Positions 43,042-55,121 of a DNA stretch of 64,000 bases are shown here, in pieces. The DNA comes from Spirosomataceae bacterium TFI 002. Its GTDB lineage: Bacteria; Bacteroidota; Bacteroidia; Cytophagales; Spirosomataceae. Under the pieces are notes generated by a model. It saw nothing but the letters and a program-made list of their open reading frames with translations. It was not told where the DNA came from and searched no databases. The stretch's first letter is position 1. Every line of letters begins with the position of its first letter. Location: the NCBI GenBank assembly GCA_900230115.1, contig LT907983.1, positions 4,696,774 to 4,760,773 on the forward strand. Direction: 5' to 3'. The position numbers were made by a program, and so were the translations under genes.

Positions 43042-44583
43042 CTACCTCGCAATCTCTTTCTTCATAATCTTACCCGTCGCACTCATTGGCAAGGCATCCA
43101 TAAAGGTGATGATTCTAGGATATTTGTAGGCTGCTATGTGTTCTTTTGTCCAAGCTCTCAATTCCTCTTCGCTTATGTTTTGGTCGGGTTTAAGTACCAC
43201 GCAAGCTCGTATTTCTTCGCCTTTTTCTTCGTCGGGAACACCAATTACGGCTACCATAGATACAGCAGGATGCTGCATCATCACTTCTTCTACTTCGCGA
43301 GGGTATACATTGAGTCCTCCACGAATGATCATTTCTTTGGTTCTATCTACGATAAAAAAGAAGCCGTCTTCGTCTTTTACAGCGACATCGCCAGAGTACA
43401 ACCATCCAGCCTTAAGTGTTTCGGCGTTGGCCTCGGGTTTGTTGTAATAGCCCTTCATGACATTGTGGCCACGGTATATCAATTCTCCTTTTTCACCCAC
43501 TTGCACTTCGTTGCCAGCTGGGTCTACAATCTTTACATCAACACCCCATACAGGCTTACCTACTGAACCAGGTTTACGGTCTCCTGGCATATTGAAAGTT
43601 ACAACTGGCGAACCTTCGGACATGCCATATCCTTCAAGGATTTCTACTTTAAACCTATTTTCAAAATCTTCCAATACTTTAACAGGCAATGCGGCTCCAC
43701 CCGAAACACACATTTTGAGCTTTGAAGCAATGGCCTCGAAGTCAAATTTGTCTTCAGTATAATTCACTAGTCCCCAGTACATGGTAGGTACGCCAGCAAA
43801 GACGGAAACTTGATGTTTTGCCATTAATCCAAATACAGCTTCTGCATCAAACTTAGGCAAAAGTACACTTGTGGCAGAGCGATAGGTTGCAGCATTCATC
43901 AATACTGTCATCGCAAAAATGTGAAACAAAGGAAGTACGATCAAAACCGTGTCTTCTTTTTGCATATTCACTAAGTCAGCCGATAGAATGGCATTTTGCA
44001 TCAAACTATTATGTGTGAGCTCCGCACCTTTTGGCCTACCTGTAGTACCCGAAGTATAAATGATAACTGCTGTATCCTCGGCTCCAGTTTGTACTGTGTC
44101 AAAAGCAGGTGACTGCCCAGCCATTAGGCTTCCCAATGTTTGGGTTCCTTCTATCGCAGATGGCATCTCGGGCTTTGGCATGATCATATAAAACTGTTCA
44201 CAATCTGGAGCTTCTGAGAAACCCGCATGGCCCATTTGACCCATTGGGAGGTCTTCGCTACCCACAAAACAGAAATATGCTTTTGCCTTACTATCTTTTA
44301 AATGATAGGCGATTTCATCTTTTTTCAACAAAACACTCAACGGCACAACCACAGCTCCTGCTTTCAATATGCCATAATAAACGATAGGGAAAAATGGAAG
44401 ATTAAAACAGCTTAATCCGACCTTGTCTCCTGGTTTTATTCCTTTGGCAACTAGGCCATTTGCCACCATGTTGGCAGCTCCGTTTATTTGAGCGTAATTG
44501 AGTGCTGTATCACCAAATATAAAAGCAGTTTTGGTGGGGTACTTGCGGGCACTTTCTTGAATGGCTGTTGATAAATTGAGCAT
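43042..44583 (-). CDS. Long-chain fatty acid-CoA ligase (AMP-binding)
   Basis: 513 residues. The P-loop-like YTSGTTGRPKGAELTH, then GYGMSEGSPV, YSGDVAVKDEDGFFFIVDR and the C-terminal Lys in SATGKIMKKE are the ANL-family core motifs. Length and motif set suit acyl-CoA synthetases. It is four bases after the aldehyde dehydrogenase, suggesting that an acid formed by that enzyme is activated with CoA. Confidence 0.9.
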   Translation of the reverse strand: MLNLSTAIQESARKYPTKTAFIFGDTALNYAQINGAANMVANGLVAKGIKPGDKVGLSCFNLPFFPIVYYGILKAGAVVVPLSVLLKKDEIAYHLKDSKAKAYFCFVGSEDLPMGQMGHAGFSEAPDCEQFYMIMPKPEMPSAIEGTQTLGSLMAGQSPAFDTVQTGAEDTAVIIYTSGTTGRPKGAELTHNSLMQNAILSADLVNMQKEDTVLIVLPLFHIFAMTVLMNAATYRSATSVLLPKFDAEAVFGLMAKHQVSVFAGVPTMYWGLVNYTEDKFDFEAIASKLKMCVSGGAALPVKVLEDFENRFKVEILEGYGMSEGSPVVTFNMPGDRKPGSVGKPVWGVDVKIVDPAGNEVQVGEKGELIYRGHNVMKGYYNKPEANAETLKAGWLYSGDVAVKDEDGFFFIVDRTKEMIIRGGLNVYPREVEEVMMQHPAVSMVAVIGVPDEEKGEEIRACVVLKPDQNISEEELRAWTKEHIAAYKYPRIITFMDALPMSATGKIMKKEIAR

Positions 44584-44587
44584 TTTC

Positions 44588-46012
44588 TTAGAAGAATTTA
44601 ACGGTTAGTTCTATTAGTTTTCTTTTGAAATCACTGTATGGTGGCATGAGCATTTCTATTGCACCAGGGATAACTTGGCGGTAAACACCTCTAGCATTGG
44701 AAAATGCTTGGAATCCAAAAAAGCCATGTGACTTGCCAATTCCACTATTATTGGAACCACCAAATGGTAAGTTATTATTGAAAAAGTGAACAGCAGTATT
44801 GTTGATACATGTTCCACCAGCACGTGTATTTTGAATTACGTGATCAATGTTCTTATTGTTGTTACTGAATATATAAAGTGCAAGCGGCTTTTCGCCAGCG
44901 TTTATTTCATTGATAACTTCGTTGATGTCGGTGTAAGTTAAAATCGGTAAAACCGGCCCAAATATCTCGTTTTGCATCAGTGCAGAATCCTTAGGTACAT
45001 CTACCACGATGGTAGGAGCTAAGTAGTTTTTATTTTGATCGCTATTGCCACCACATATTACATTTGCCCCTTTACTCACCGAGTCTTGAATATAGCCAAT
45101 TACTCTTTCGGTATGTTTCTCGTTTACAACTCGTGAATAAGAATCAGATTCTTGAGGGTTTTCACCATAGAAAGCCGTCACTTGTTTTTGCATTTCTGCC
45201 AAAAACTGGTCTTTGATCTTTTCGTGAACGTATACATAGTCGGGAGCGATACAAATTTGGCCTGTGTTCAAGAATTTACCCCACACCAATCGCTTACAAG
45301 TGCTCTTTAAAGAAGCTGATTCATCTATAATGGTTGGTGATTTCCCTCCCAATTCTAAGGTAACTGAGCTTAGGTTTTTCGCAGCAGCTTCCATTACTTT
45401 CTTACCAATTGCTGGTGAACCCGTGAAAAATATATGGTTGAAAGGCAGTTTCAATAAGTTGACCGAAGTTTCCACGGCACCTTCTATAATGGCAACTTCA
45501 TCACTTGAAAATAAACTCTCCACTATTTTTTTCATCACATTGGAGGAGTGAGGTGTCATTTCCGATGGTTTGATCATCACAGTATTACCAGCCGCAATTG
45601 CCGAAATCAGTGGGCCAAACGTAAGATTGAAAGGGAAATTCCAAGGGGAAATAATCAAGCAAACACCTTTTGGCTCGTATTTAATGTAGGATTTTGAACC
45701 TAATAATGTTAAAGGTGTACCAACAGACTGATTACGCATCCATTGTCCCAAATGACTGAGGGCATGCTTTATTTCGCTGGTAAGTACAAAAACCTCATTG
45801 AGGTCAACATCAGCCGATGGTTTTTTGAAATCCGCCATCATTGCATCTCTTATATCTTGTCGGTAGGTAACTTCAACAGCCTTTTTTAGTGCCTTCAATT
45901 TGGCTTTTCTTTCTTTTACAGTAGTGTTGGCAACTGCATATTGATTGGCTTTTTGAGCTGCAAATATCTTGTTGATTTGCTCTACACTTACGTTGTCGGC
46001 TATTAAATTCAT
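44588..46012 (-). CDS. Aldehyde dehydrogenase (class 3-like)
   Basis: 474 residues. SPWNFPFNLTFGPLISAIAAGN, the general base in LELGGKSP and the catalytic Cys in NTGQICIAP are present. Short length and the motif SKSYIKYEPKGVCLII-type N-terminal region resemble class 3/coniferyl-type aldehyde dehydrogenases acting on medium and long aldehydes. Operon with acyl-CoA ligase, KAS III, fatty acid hydroxylase and GMC oxidoreductase. Confidence 0.92.
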   Translation of the reverse strand: MNLIADNVSVEQINKIFAAQKANQYAVANTTVKERKAKLKALKKAVEVTYRQDIRDAMMADFKKPSADVDLNEVFVLTSEIKHALSHLGQWMRNQSVGTPLTLLGSKSYIKYEPKGVCLIISPWNFPFNLTFGPLISAIAAGNTVMIKPSEMTPHSSNVMKKIVESLFSSDEVAIIEGAVETSVNLLKLPFNHIFFTGSPAIGKKVMEAAAKNLSSVTLELGGKSPTIIDESASLKSTCKRLVWGKFLNTGQICIAPDYVYVHEKIKDQFLAEMQKQVTAFYGENPQESDSYSRVVNEKHTERVIGYIQDSVSKGANVICGGNSDQNKNYLAPTIVVDVPKDSALMQNEIFGPVLPILTYTDINEVINEINAGEKPLALYIFSNNNKNIDHVIQNTRAGGTCINNTAVHFFNNNLPFGGSNNSGIGKSHGFFGFQAFSNARGVYRQVIPGAIEMLMPPYSDFKRKLIELTVKFF

Positions 46013-46028
46013 AGGTTAAGTTTTTTAA

Positions 46029-47093
46029 TTAAAATTTATAAACTAGGGCGTTGCAGTGCATTCCTGCTCCTACAGAAGCCATTACTACAGTTTGCCCTTT
46101 TTTTATTTCATAATCACCCAATTGGTGCTTGAGTATCAAGGCAAGCATAGTAGGCACTGTTGCTACAGAAGTATTTCCTGTAAACTCTATTGTCGTTGGT
46201 ATTTTTCCTTCAAAGCTTCCGCCTTCTTTGCCGTACATGCTCGCAAGGTTATTGGCAAAAGCATGTAGCATTTTACCATTGGCCTGATGAAACAAAAACA
46301 TGTCCACATCGTCGGAGTCTAGTCCTACTTTGTCCAAAGCTTTCTTGATAACCTTGGGTACCCACACGGTAGCATAGCGATAAACATCTTTACCGTTCAT
46401 TTTGAAAAGGGTAGGGGCATCCAACTCTTTGTTGTACGATTTATCCAAATAAATACATGCAAGGTCTTCCTGAGCATGAGAAAAAGTGGCGTACGACAGA
46501 ATTCCCTTATTTTCATCATCGGACTTTGAAACAACTGCTGCTCCACAGCCATCTGCCAAGATCATGGAATCTAGGTCGTGAGGGTCGAGCAGCCTTGAAG
46601 CGACCTCTATTCCTACTACCAAGACATTCGTGGCATCTCCAGCATCTATAGCCTGCTTTGCTTGTATTAAACCTTGAATCCAACCTGGGCAACCAAATAG
46701 GATGTCGTAAGCAAAACAGTCATAATTACTGATCTCTAGCTTGTTTTTCAGTATCGCCGCAAAGTTTGGAACGGTATGAAAGCCGTCTCTGCCTTCTAGC
46801 ATGTTACCAGCATTGTGAGCGACAATGATTCCGTCAATTTGGTTTTTGTCAATTCCTCCGTCGTCAATTGCATTTTGAGAAGCTGCAACCAAAAGTGGTA
46901 CAGAGTCCCCTTTTTCTGAGATATACCTTCTTTCTTTTATTCCTGTAATGGCTTCAAGCTTAGCAATGATTTCTTCCTGAGGTTTGTCAAAAATGACTCC
47001 CTCGGGCGACATAAACTGATGATTCATAAAGTAATCATTCTTTATGACTCTCTCTGGGAGGTGTGTTCCAGTACCTTTTAATATTACGCTCAC
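46029..47093 (-). CDS. 3-oxoacyl-ACP synthase III-like thiolase-fold enzyme
   Basis: 354 residues. The Cys-His-Asn triad is C135 (DILFGCPGW), H269 (FLFHQANGKML) and N307 (EFTGNTSVATVP). KAS III enzymes condense acyl-CoA with malonyl-ACP, or in OleA-type forms join two acyl chains. The neighbours (acyl-CoA ligase, fatty acid hydroxylase, alcohol oxidase) suggest a special lipid or hydrocarbon role instead of housekeeping FabH. Which reaction applies cannot be read from sequence. Confidence 0.88.
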   Translation of the reverse strand: MSVILKGTGTHLPERVIKNDYFMNHQFMSPEGVIFDKPQEEIIAKLEAITGIKERRYISEKGDSVPLLVAASQNAIDDGGIDKNQIDGIIVAHNAGNMLEGRDGFHTVPNFAAILKNKLEISNYDCFAYDILFGCPGWIQGLIQAKQAIDAGDATNVLVVGIEVASRLLDPHDLDSMILADGCGAAVVSKSDDENKGILSYATFSHAQEDLACIYLDKSYNKELDAPTLFKMNGKDVYRYATVWVPKVIKKALDKVGLDSDDVDMFLFHQANGKMLHAFANNLASMYGKEGGSFEGKIPTTIEFTGNTSVATVPTMLALILKHQLGDYEIKKGQTVVMASVGAGMHCNALVYKF

Positions 47094-47103
47094 GGTTGGT
47101 TAT

Positions 47104-47940
47104 TTAGCTAAATTTTGATTCCTGTGGTTCTCTATATTCTCCAAAAGGTATTTTCAGCAAAGGTCCTATGTGTTCATTTTCACTAGGGTCCATGTAAGTG
47201 TCAATACCGTATTTGATTTTACTTCTTTCCAAAGTCATGTATGTACCAAAAACTCTGTCCCAAATAGAGAAGATGTTACCATAATTGGAGTCAGTATATG
47301 GTTGTGTATAATGGTGATGAATATGGTGCATGTCTGGTGTTACAATGGCGTAGCTCACTACATTATCAAGCCATTTGGGTAGGCCAATGTTGGCGTGATT
47401 AAACTGTGAAAGTACCACAGATATTGACTGATACATAAATACCATCCACATGGGTGCACCTGTAATTACCACTGCCAAGGTTGTAAATATCAATCGGAAA
47501 ACGCTTTCGCCAGGATGATGCCTATTGGCGGATGTGGTATCAATGGTAGTGTCGGAATGGTGAATCAAATGAAACATCCACATCCATTTTACTTTGTGCT
47601 CCACCCAATGAACAAAATAGGCTCCTATTAAATCCAAAACCATAAGTCCCAGTATGGTGTAAGCCCATAGTGGCATGGCAGGTAACCAATTGATGATTCC
47701 AAAATTATTGGCAATTGCCCAATCAGAAGATTTTACCAAAATAAAGGCCAATGGGAAGTTGACTAGAATAGTAGTAATCGTGAAGAATATATTTATTCCA
47801 GCATGCTTTACTTTCTTATACTTAAAGCTAAAAAGGGGGGCAATGGATTCTATAATCCAGAAAAAAGCAATTCCTCCAACCAACAATGCGGTGCGATGTG
47901 CGGTGGGTATTGTCTCAAAATAGTTTGCTATTGACTCCAT
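47104..47940 (-). CDS. Sterol desaturase/fatty acid hydroxylase family membrane di-iron enzyme
   Basis: About 278 residues. Start chosen at MESIANYF; five earlier residues (MNLRF) are possible. Four to five TM helices and the His boxes HWVEHK, HLIHHSD, NRHHPGES and HHIHHHYT make the membrane di-iron site. Family members use O2 to hydroxylate or desaturate lipids. In operon with a GMC alcohol oxidoreductase (upstream) and KAS III (downstream). Confidence 0.9.
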   Translation of the reverse strand: MESIANYFETIPTAHRTALLVGGIAFFWIIESIAPLFSFKYKKVKHAGINIFFTITTILVNFPLAFILVKSSDWAIANNFGIINWLPAMPLWAYTILGLMVLDLIGAYFVHWVEHKVKWMWMFHLIHHSDTTIDTTSANRHHPGESVFRLIFTTLAVVITGAPMWMVFMYQSISVVLSQFNHANIGLPKWLDNVVSYAIVTPDMHHIHHHYTQPYTDSNYGNIFSIWDRVFGTYMTLERSKIKYGIDTYMDPSENEHIGPLLKIPFGEYREPQESKFS

Positions 47941-47995
47941 AAATCTCAAATTCATTTAAAATGGAAAAGTACAAAAAAATAGACCATAAATCACA

Positions 47996-49600
47996 TTAGT
48001 GATTCAATATCATATCAGCACCTTTTTCCGCTATCATGTAGACCGCCGCATTGGTATTGCCAGATATGATAGTTGGCATAATAGAGGCATCAATTACGCG
48101 AAGGTTTTCTATTCCGTATACACATAACTTATCATCTACAACCGCCATATCATCATTGCCCATCTTACAAGTTCCTACTGGGTGATAAACTGTTTCTACT
48201 TGCTTAAGTATGTGTTGCATAATGGTATCATCCGAACTGGTATCTGGTGGCATAACCAAGCGATCCATGTGCTTGGAGAATGCCTTGCTGTGCATTACTT
48301 CAAGTGCTTTCTTACCTGCATTAAGCAAAACCATTCTATCTTCTTCAGCTTCCAAGAAATTGGGCTGAATTATGGGTTGGTCGCTCGGGTTTGTACTCGC
48401 AAGCTTTACAAATCCTCTGCTCTTGGGTTTTAATAGTGTAGGTAAAATAGTATAACCGTCTTCTAGTGGAAAAGTTTTGATATCGTACATATCCGCACTG
48501 TAGTCTTCTCCTATATTCAATGCCGCAAAGTGCAATTGGAAATCTACCCTGCCAGGACTAGCGGGTGTACTACCGAATGCTCCTGACTCTAGTGGTCCTA
48601 TGGTCATTGCTCCGCTTTTGGTGAAAAAGTATTTGATCAAATCACTCAACTGATTCAATGGCTTGATATGGTGGTTTTGACCTTCTTGCGTCTTTGCTAG
48701 GGCACTTACCGCATAGAATAAGTGGTCTTGTAAGTTCTTTCCTACGCCATTCAACTCTTTTTTACACTCAATACCATGAGCTTTTAATTCTTCTATTGCT
48801 CCAACACCTGATAGCATCAATAACTGCGGCGAAGCAAAGCTTCCAGCCGATAAGATCACTTCTTTAGTGGCAAAGATCTCCTGTGTGCGATTTTTCCCGC
48901 GTAGCACTTCCACACCCACTGCTCTATCATTTTCTATAATGACTTTTTGAGTGATGGTTTTGGTCATAATAGTGAGGTTTGGCCTGTTCATGATAGGCTT
49001 TAGAAAAGCATCTACCGCACTGTGTCTTTTTACATTTTTGATGCTGAATTGAAATGGACCTACTCCTTCCTGAGTTTCACCATTGTAGTCCTCATTTCTG
49101 TTAAAGCCAGCTTCCACACATCCTTCAATAAATGCTTCAGAAAAAGGCGTAATGAATTTCTTGTTAAAAGTTACATTCAACTCACCATCTTGACTGTGGT
49201 ACTCGTTTGTTATGTCTTCGTTTCTTTCAGATTTCTTAAAGAAAGGTAGTACCTCTTTTGCCGACCAACCTTTGTTTCCCATTGCAGCCCAATCGTCGTA
49301 GTCAGCATGGTTTCCTCTTACGTAGGCCATAGCATTTGTAGAGCTACAACCACCTAAAACCTTACCACGAGGAAGGTATATTTTGCGATTCAAAACATGC
49401 TTTTGTGGCTCGGTCCAAAATCCATAATCAACCTCTGTTTTGTGTAGTTTGGCATAACCAGCAGGAATATGAATTTCCATTTTACTATCTGAGCCGCCTG
49501 CTTCAATAAGCAAGACAGAATTGGAAGGGTCGGCAGTAAGTCTATTAGCAAGCACGCAGCCAGCACTGCCAGCTCCAATGATAATGTAATCGTACATCAT
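47996..49600 (-). CDS. GMC-family FAD-dependent alcohol oxidoreductase
   Basis: 534 residues. The FAD loop YIIIGAGSAGCVLANRL and the GMC signature GKVLGGCSSTNAMAYVRG are followed near the C-terminus by the active-site His in YHPVGTCKMG and an Asn in GNTNAAVYMIAE. Related to choline dehydrogenase and long-chain alcohol oxidases. First gene of the minus-strand set; oxidation of fatty alcohols to aldehydes would feed the aldehyde dehydrogenase. Confidence 0.92.
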   Translation of the reverse strand: MMYDYIIIGAGSAGCVLANRLTADPSNSVLLIEAGGSDSKMEIHIPAGYAKLHKTEVDYGFWTEPQKHVLNRKIYLPRGKVLGGCSSTNAMAYVRGNHADYDDWAAMGNKGWSAKEVLPFFKKSERNEDITNEYHSQDGELNVTFNKKFITPFSEAFIEGCVEAGFNRNEDYNGETQEGVGPFQFSIKNVKRHSAVDAFLKPIMNRPNLTIMTKTITQKVIIENDRAVGVEVLRGKNRTQEIFATKEVILSAGSFASPQLLMLSGVGAIEELKAHGIECKKELNGVGKNLQDHLFYAVSALAKTQEGQNHHIKPLNQLSDLIKYFFTKSGAMTIGPLESGAFGSTPASPGRVDFQLHFAALNIGEDYSADMYDIKTFPLEDGYTILPTLLKPKSRGFVKLASTNPSDQPIIQPNFLEAEEDRMVLLNAGKKALEVMHSKAFSKHMDRLVMPPDTSSDDTIMQHILKQVETVYHPVGTCKMGNDDMAVVDDKLCVYGIENLRVIDASIMPTIISGNTNAAVYMIAEKGADMILNH

Positions 49601-50042
49601 TTTATAGGTTTGGTGATTTCATAACGCTTAGGTATTGAAATGTAAGCTAGTTTTTTCGATTAATTGATATATTTTTCCAGCTTTTCAATAGTGTTTCAGG
49701 GAAAGTTACTTTTGCATAAAATATTTGCAGGTTTCTAGGCTGCAATGGAATTAAATCATTAGAAAAGAACCTACTAAATCTAATATTAAACTTAGACTAT
49801 TTTTGAGAATCAATAAGCTTTAAAGGAGTTACATTTCCACTTTCTAATTCATTTATAAGTTAGTGATTTAAGCTGAATCACGTGGAAGCGATCGAGTGAA
49901 TTGTCCTATCCATACACCATTACAATAACTCATAAGTCAGCGTTTGAGCAGTAAAGCTGTAAGAAAGAATTTGTATTCTCAGTTCAATTAGAGCAAGTAA
50001 TGGAAGAGTGAGTTTTAATATTTTCAATTGTTTAGAAGCTAT
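49601..50042. other. Intergenic stretch, nothing recognised
   Basis: About 440 AT-rich bases between the GMC gene start and the toxin gene end. No reading frame with recognisable content, no clear terminator or long repeat was found; the promoter of the GMC set should lie at the left end. Confidence 0.5.
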
Positions 50043-50696
50043 TTACAGAAAATCTTCAATTCTTTCTTCAAAATCCAATTTGATTAATTCCCAATATTTT
50101 CCTTTTAAACAGATAGGCTCGGGGTCGTGTTCAGCATATTCGAAGTTTACCAGACTGTTCAGTAATTCTTGTTTTGAAAAATTGTATTGATACCGCTTTG
50201 TGTAGATTGTCAACATACTTTCTAAATCGAAATGATCAAACAACTCATGGATGTCCCAAAAATCCTTCTTTCTGCCTCCTCTTCCTATTACATCTACATT
50301 CATTGCGACAATTTCTTCAAGGCTAGAAAGTCGAATTTGATCAATTAATTGTATTGGGTAAACAAAAGTGTCGGTATAGTACAAATCTAGCTTAACACAT
50401 TCGTTTTCATTGTTGCCAACAAAACATGAATTTCCCGGTGTCTGATTCGACCATTCAAAATGATCAACATATTTAAATTCAGACTTGAGAATACTTAAGA
50501 GTTTGATAAAATCTATTGATCCATAATTACTGTCGCTGAAGAGGTCTATATCGATAGATTTTCGATGGCCCAAAACTAAACTTAAAGAAGTGCCTCCAAC
50601 TAGTCTAAAATTATCGAAAGACCTCAGACTCATAATTGTCTCTAAGCAATTCCATAATGTTTCATTTACTGTTTGTTTTTGCAGCTCTAGTTTCAC
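50043..50696 (-). CDS. AbiEii/AbiGii-family nucleotidyltransferase toxin
   Basis: 217 residues. The nucleotidyltransferase core VGGTSLSLVLGHRKSIDIDLF has the G-G-[TS] and D-x-D motifs of the family; the helical C-terminal region is AbiEii-like. Such proteins modify tRNA or other targets with nucleotides and stop growth. The upstream gene, 4 bases away, encodes an HTH protein that would be its antitoxin. It may act in phage defence or plasmid-type maintenance. Confidence 0.85.
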   Translation of the reverse strand: MKLELQKQTVNETLWNCLETIMSLRSFDNFRLVGGTSLSLVLGHRKSIDIDLFSDSNYGSIDFIKLLSILKSEFKYVDHFEWSNQTPGNSCFVGNNENECVKLDLYYTDTFVYPIQLIDQIRLSSLEEIVAMNVDVIGRGGRKKDFWDIHELFDHFDLESMLTIYTKRYQYNFSKQELLNSLVNFEYAEHDPEPICLKGKYWELIKLDFEERIEDFL

Positions 50697-50700
50697 TTTT

Positions 50701-51210
50701 TTAATCGCTTAGAATATACTTTTTAAGATTTTTGCTGAAGTTTGGATGGACAGAGTTAAGCTTTTGTGATACTTCTTCTCTAATTACAGAAAGGCCATAA
50801 ATATTTATCAATAACTCAATTTCAACTTCGTTTCCTCTTTCCAGAATTCGTTGAATGATTGATCGTTTATTGCCTATAAAATCCAATTTATTAAAATCCG
50901 TATCCCAAAAAAGTGAAGGTCTTACCTTGCCTTCAAATGGGTTCTTTATTATTTCATTAATACTACTTTTGACTTCAAATGAGGCTTGTAAGAGCATAAA
51001 ATACTCTCTTTCGATCTCAAAATAATCTCCAAGTTTAATTGATAACTTAGGATTGATACCTCTTTTTTCTTTTGTGATAGCGTTTATTGTTTGAGGGTAT
51101 TCTTTAATCGAATTCGCCAAATCAATAGCTTTGAGATTTCGCTTTTTAAGCTCTCTCTTCAGAATTGCACCTGGGTGAATGCCTTTAACGCTGTTTAGTT
51201 GTGGTAACAT
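50701..51210 (-). CDS. HigA-like XRE antitoxin
   Basis: 169 residues. Residues 10-65 (GIHPGAILKRELKKRNLKAIDLAN...) contain the HigA/VapI helix-turn-helix with PGAILKREL. The C-terminal 90 residues (FWDTDFNKLDFIGNKRSIIQRIL) are typical of antitoxins paired with AbiEii toxins in Bacteroidota. First gene of a two-gene operon; presumed to bind its own promoter. Confidence 0.85.
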   Translation of the reverse strand: MLPQLNSVKGIHPGAILKRELKKRNLKAIDLANSIKEYPQTINAITKEKRGINPKLSIKLGDYFEIEREYFMLLQASFEVKSSINEIIKNPFEGKVRPSLFWDTDFNKLDFIGNKRSIIQRILERGNEVEIELLINIYGLSVIREEVSQKLNSVHPNFSKNLKKYILSD

Positions 51211-51318
51211 AAAGTATGAATGATTACAAATATACTAAAAAGTAAACAGAAATGTTTATTTTCCTTGTCGCTTAATTATGAAATGTTACAAGGTCAGCCT
51301 TTGAGATCCCATAATCAC

Positions 51319-51353
51319 AAAAAAAGACAGCCCGTTTCCAGACTGCCTTTTTT
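51319..51353 (-). terminator. Terminator of katG
   Basis: On the minus strand GGCAGTCTG and CGGGCTGTC form a 9-bp stem with G-U pairs, capped by a GAAA tetraloop, then a run of seven T. Runs of A and T on both sides allow action in both directions. Confidence 0.85.
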
Positions 51354-51375
51354 AAGGTGTTGATTTAGCAATATT

Positions 51376-53649
<2,274 letters not shown>

Positions 53650-53837
53650 TTATTCTCCGAAAGTTTTTATCAATATATTTAATGATCTAATAGATTATAT
53701 CTATCGGAAGCCAATACTACAAGTTAACTTATTTATAGTCTGAATCATAATGAAATTGAATGCAATTATGCGTCTTGGAGGAATTTATAATTAGTCTTTT
53801 TTGCAATTGATCCAAAATCGAAATTTCACTCCAAAAT

Positions 53838-54275
53838 TTAGCTTTTTAGCAGTAGGGTAAACTTTTGGTGAGTTTGTGAAAAACCCGCTTTTTCATAAAA
53901 ACGATGAGCTTTCTCTCGGCGATTGTTAGAAGTTACTTCTAAGGTTTCTATGTCCGCTTCTTTGGCGAGTTTGATGATCTCGGAGATCAATTGCTCACCT
54001 ATTCCTTGTTTACGGAAGGGGCTATCTACTACCATTTCTACTATTTCTCCTACTTTGCCGCAGTGGTGGAGGAGGAGCTGCACATGACAGCTTAAAAATG
54101 CAATTACTTTATCTTCCTCAGTGGCAACGAGGTATATGTTGTTTTTGGAGGTCAGGTTTTCGATAAAAATGGCTCTTTGTTTTTCTATATCAAAAACCGT
54201 TTCCTCCAACTCATTGATGAGTTCATAGATTCTTTCAAAATCGCTAAGCTGTGCATGTCGAATTGCCGTCTCCAT
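53838..54275 (-). CDS. GNAT-family N-acetyltransferase
   Basis: 145 residues from METAIRHAQ; the frame is open a further 27 codons upstream without a family match. The acetyl-CoA-binding motif VVDSPFRKQGIGEQLISEI (V-x-x-x-x-R-x-x-G-I-G) and NNRREKAHRFYEKAGF are clear. Substrate unknown. Confidence 0.88.
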   Translation of the reverse strand: METAIRHAQLSDFERIYELINELEETVFDIEKQRAIFIENLTSKNNIYLVATEEDKVIAFLSCHVQLLLHHCGKVGEIVEMVVDSPFRKQGIGEQLISEIIKLAKEADIETLEVTSNNRREKAHRFYEKAGFSQTHQKFTLLLKS

Positions 54276-54340
54276 ATTGCTATTCAATTTAAGTATGAAA
54301 ATAACAATTCTTGTGCATAATCTCGTAATTTGGTTGCTAT

Positions 54341-54919
54341 ATGCACACTGAGACAATCAAAACTGAGGAAGATTTTAAAAAACTGGTTACAGCTGACCTG
54401 CAATACTTGAATGCCGTCCATTGGACTCCCATAGAAGTTATCGATCAAATATTGTTTTGGCTCAAAGACTACGATGCACTCAAGATCCTAGACATTGGCT
54501 CGGGAGTAGGGAAGTTTTGTCTCATTGGTGGGCAAAAAAGCCATCACCATTTCACTGGGATAGAGAAGCGAACAGACTTTCATGATGAAGGGCAAAAGCT
54601 GCTCAAAGCCCTCAACCTACCCAATGTTAGTTTGCTACAGGCTGACATCGTAACATTTAATCTTACGGCCTATGATGTCATTTATCTTTTTAATCCTTTT
54701 TATGAGCAGGTGGTGAACCATGGCACACGTATAAACGATACTGCGTACCAAAAAGAAAACTACCTCAAATACGAATCCTATGTACTAGGGCATCTCATCA
54801 ATAGCGTTGCAGGCAAAATGGTCATCTCCTACGAATACAATTTAATGCAAAAAGCCAAAGGATTTGTATTGCTACACGAAGCTTTTGATGGGGCATTGGG
54901 GCTTTGGAGGAAGAGGTAG
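54341..54919 (+). CDS. Class I SAM-dependent methyltransferase
   Basis: 192 residues. LKILDIGSGVGKFCLIGG is the SAM-binding motif I; FTGIEKR and ADIVTFNL follow as motifs II and III. Divergent from the GNAT gene with a short shared promoter region. Substrate unknown. Confidence 0.88.
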   Translation: MHTETIKTEEDFKKLVTADLQYLNAVHWTPIEVIDQILFWLKDYDALKILDIGSGVGKFCLIGGQKSHHHFTGIEKRTDFHDEGQKLLKALNLPNVSLLQADIVTFNLTAYDVIYLFNPFYEQVVNHGTRINDTAYQKENYLKYESYVLGHLINSVAGKMVISYEYNLMQKAKGFVLLHEAFDGALGLWRKR

Positions 54920-55121
54920 TGTTGGGCCAACTACCGATAAATAAATAGTTGAAAAAACTTCGGATTATGTATGTATTTTTGAGCCAGATGGGTGTTTTAT
55001 TGTGTTTAAAAGTATTTACTAATGGACGACATAAAGCATTCCAATAACATTCGGGTGACGCAACTCAGAGCCAAAACTCCCTGTCCGCTATAATTTTAAA
55101 ATACTTAAAAAGAATTAAAAT

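Noticed and set aside
43136-43762. Plus-strand open frames opposite the acyl-CoA ligase gene
   Set aside because: Antisense shadows of a well supported gene; no family resemblance.
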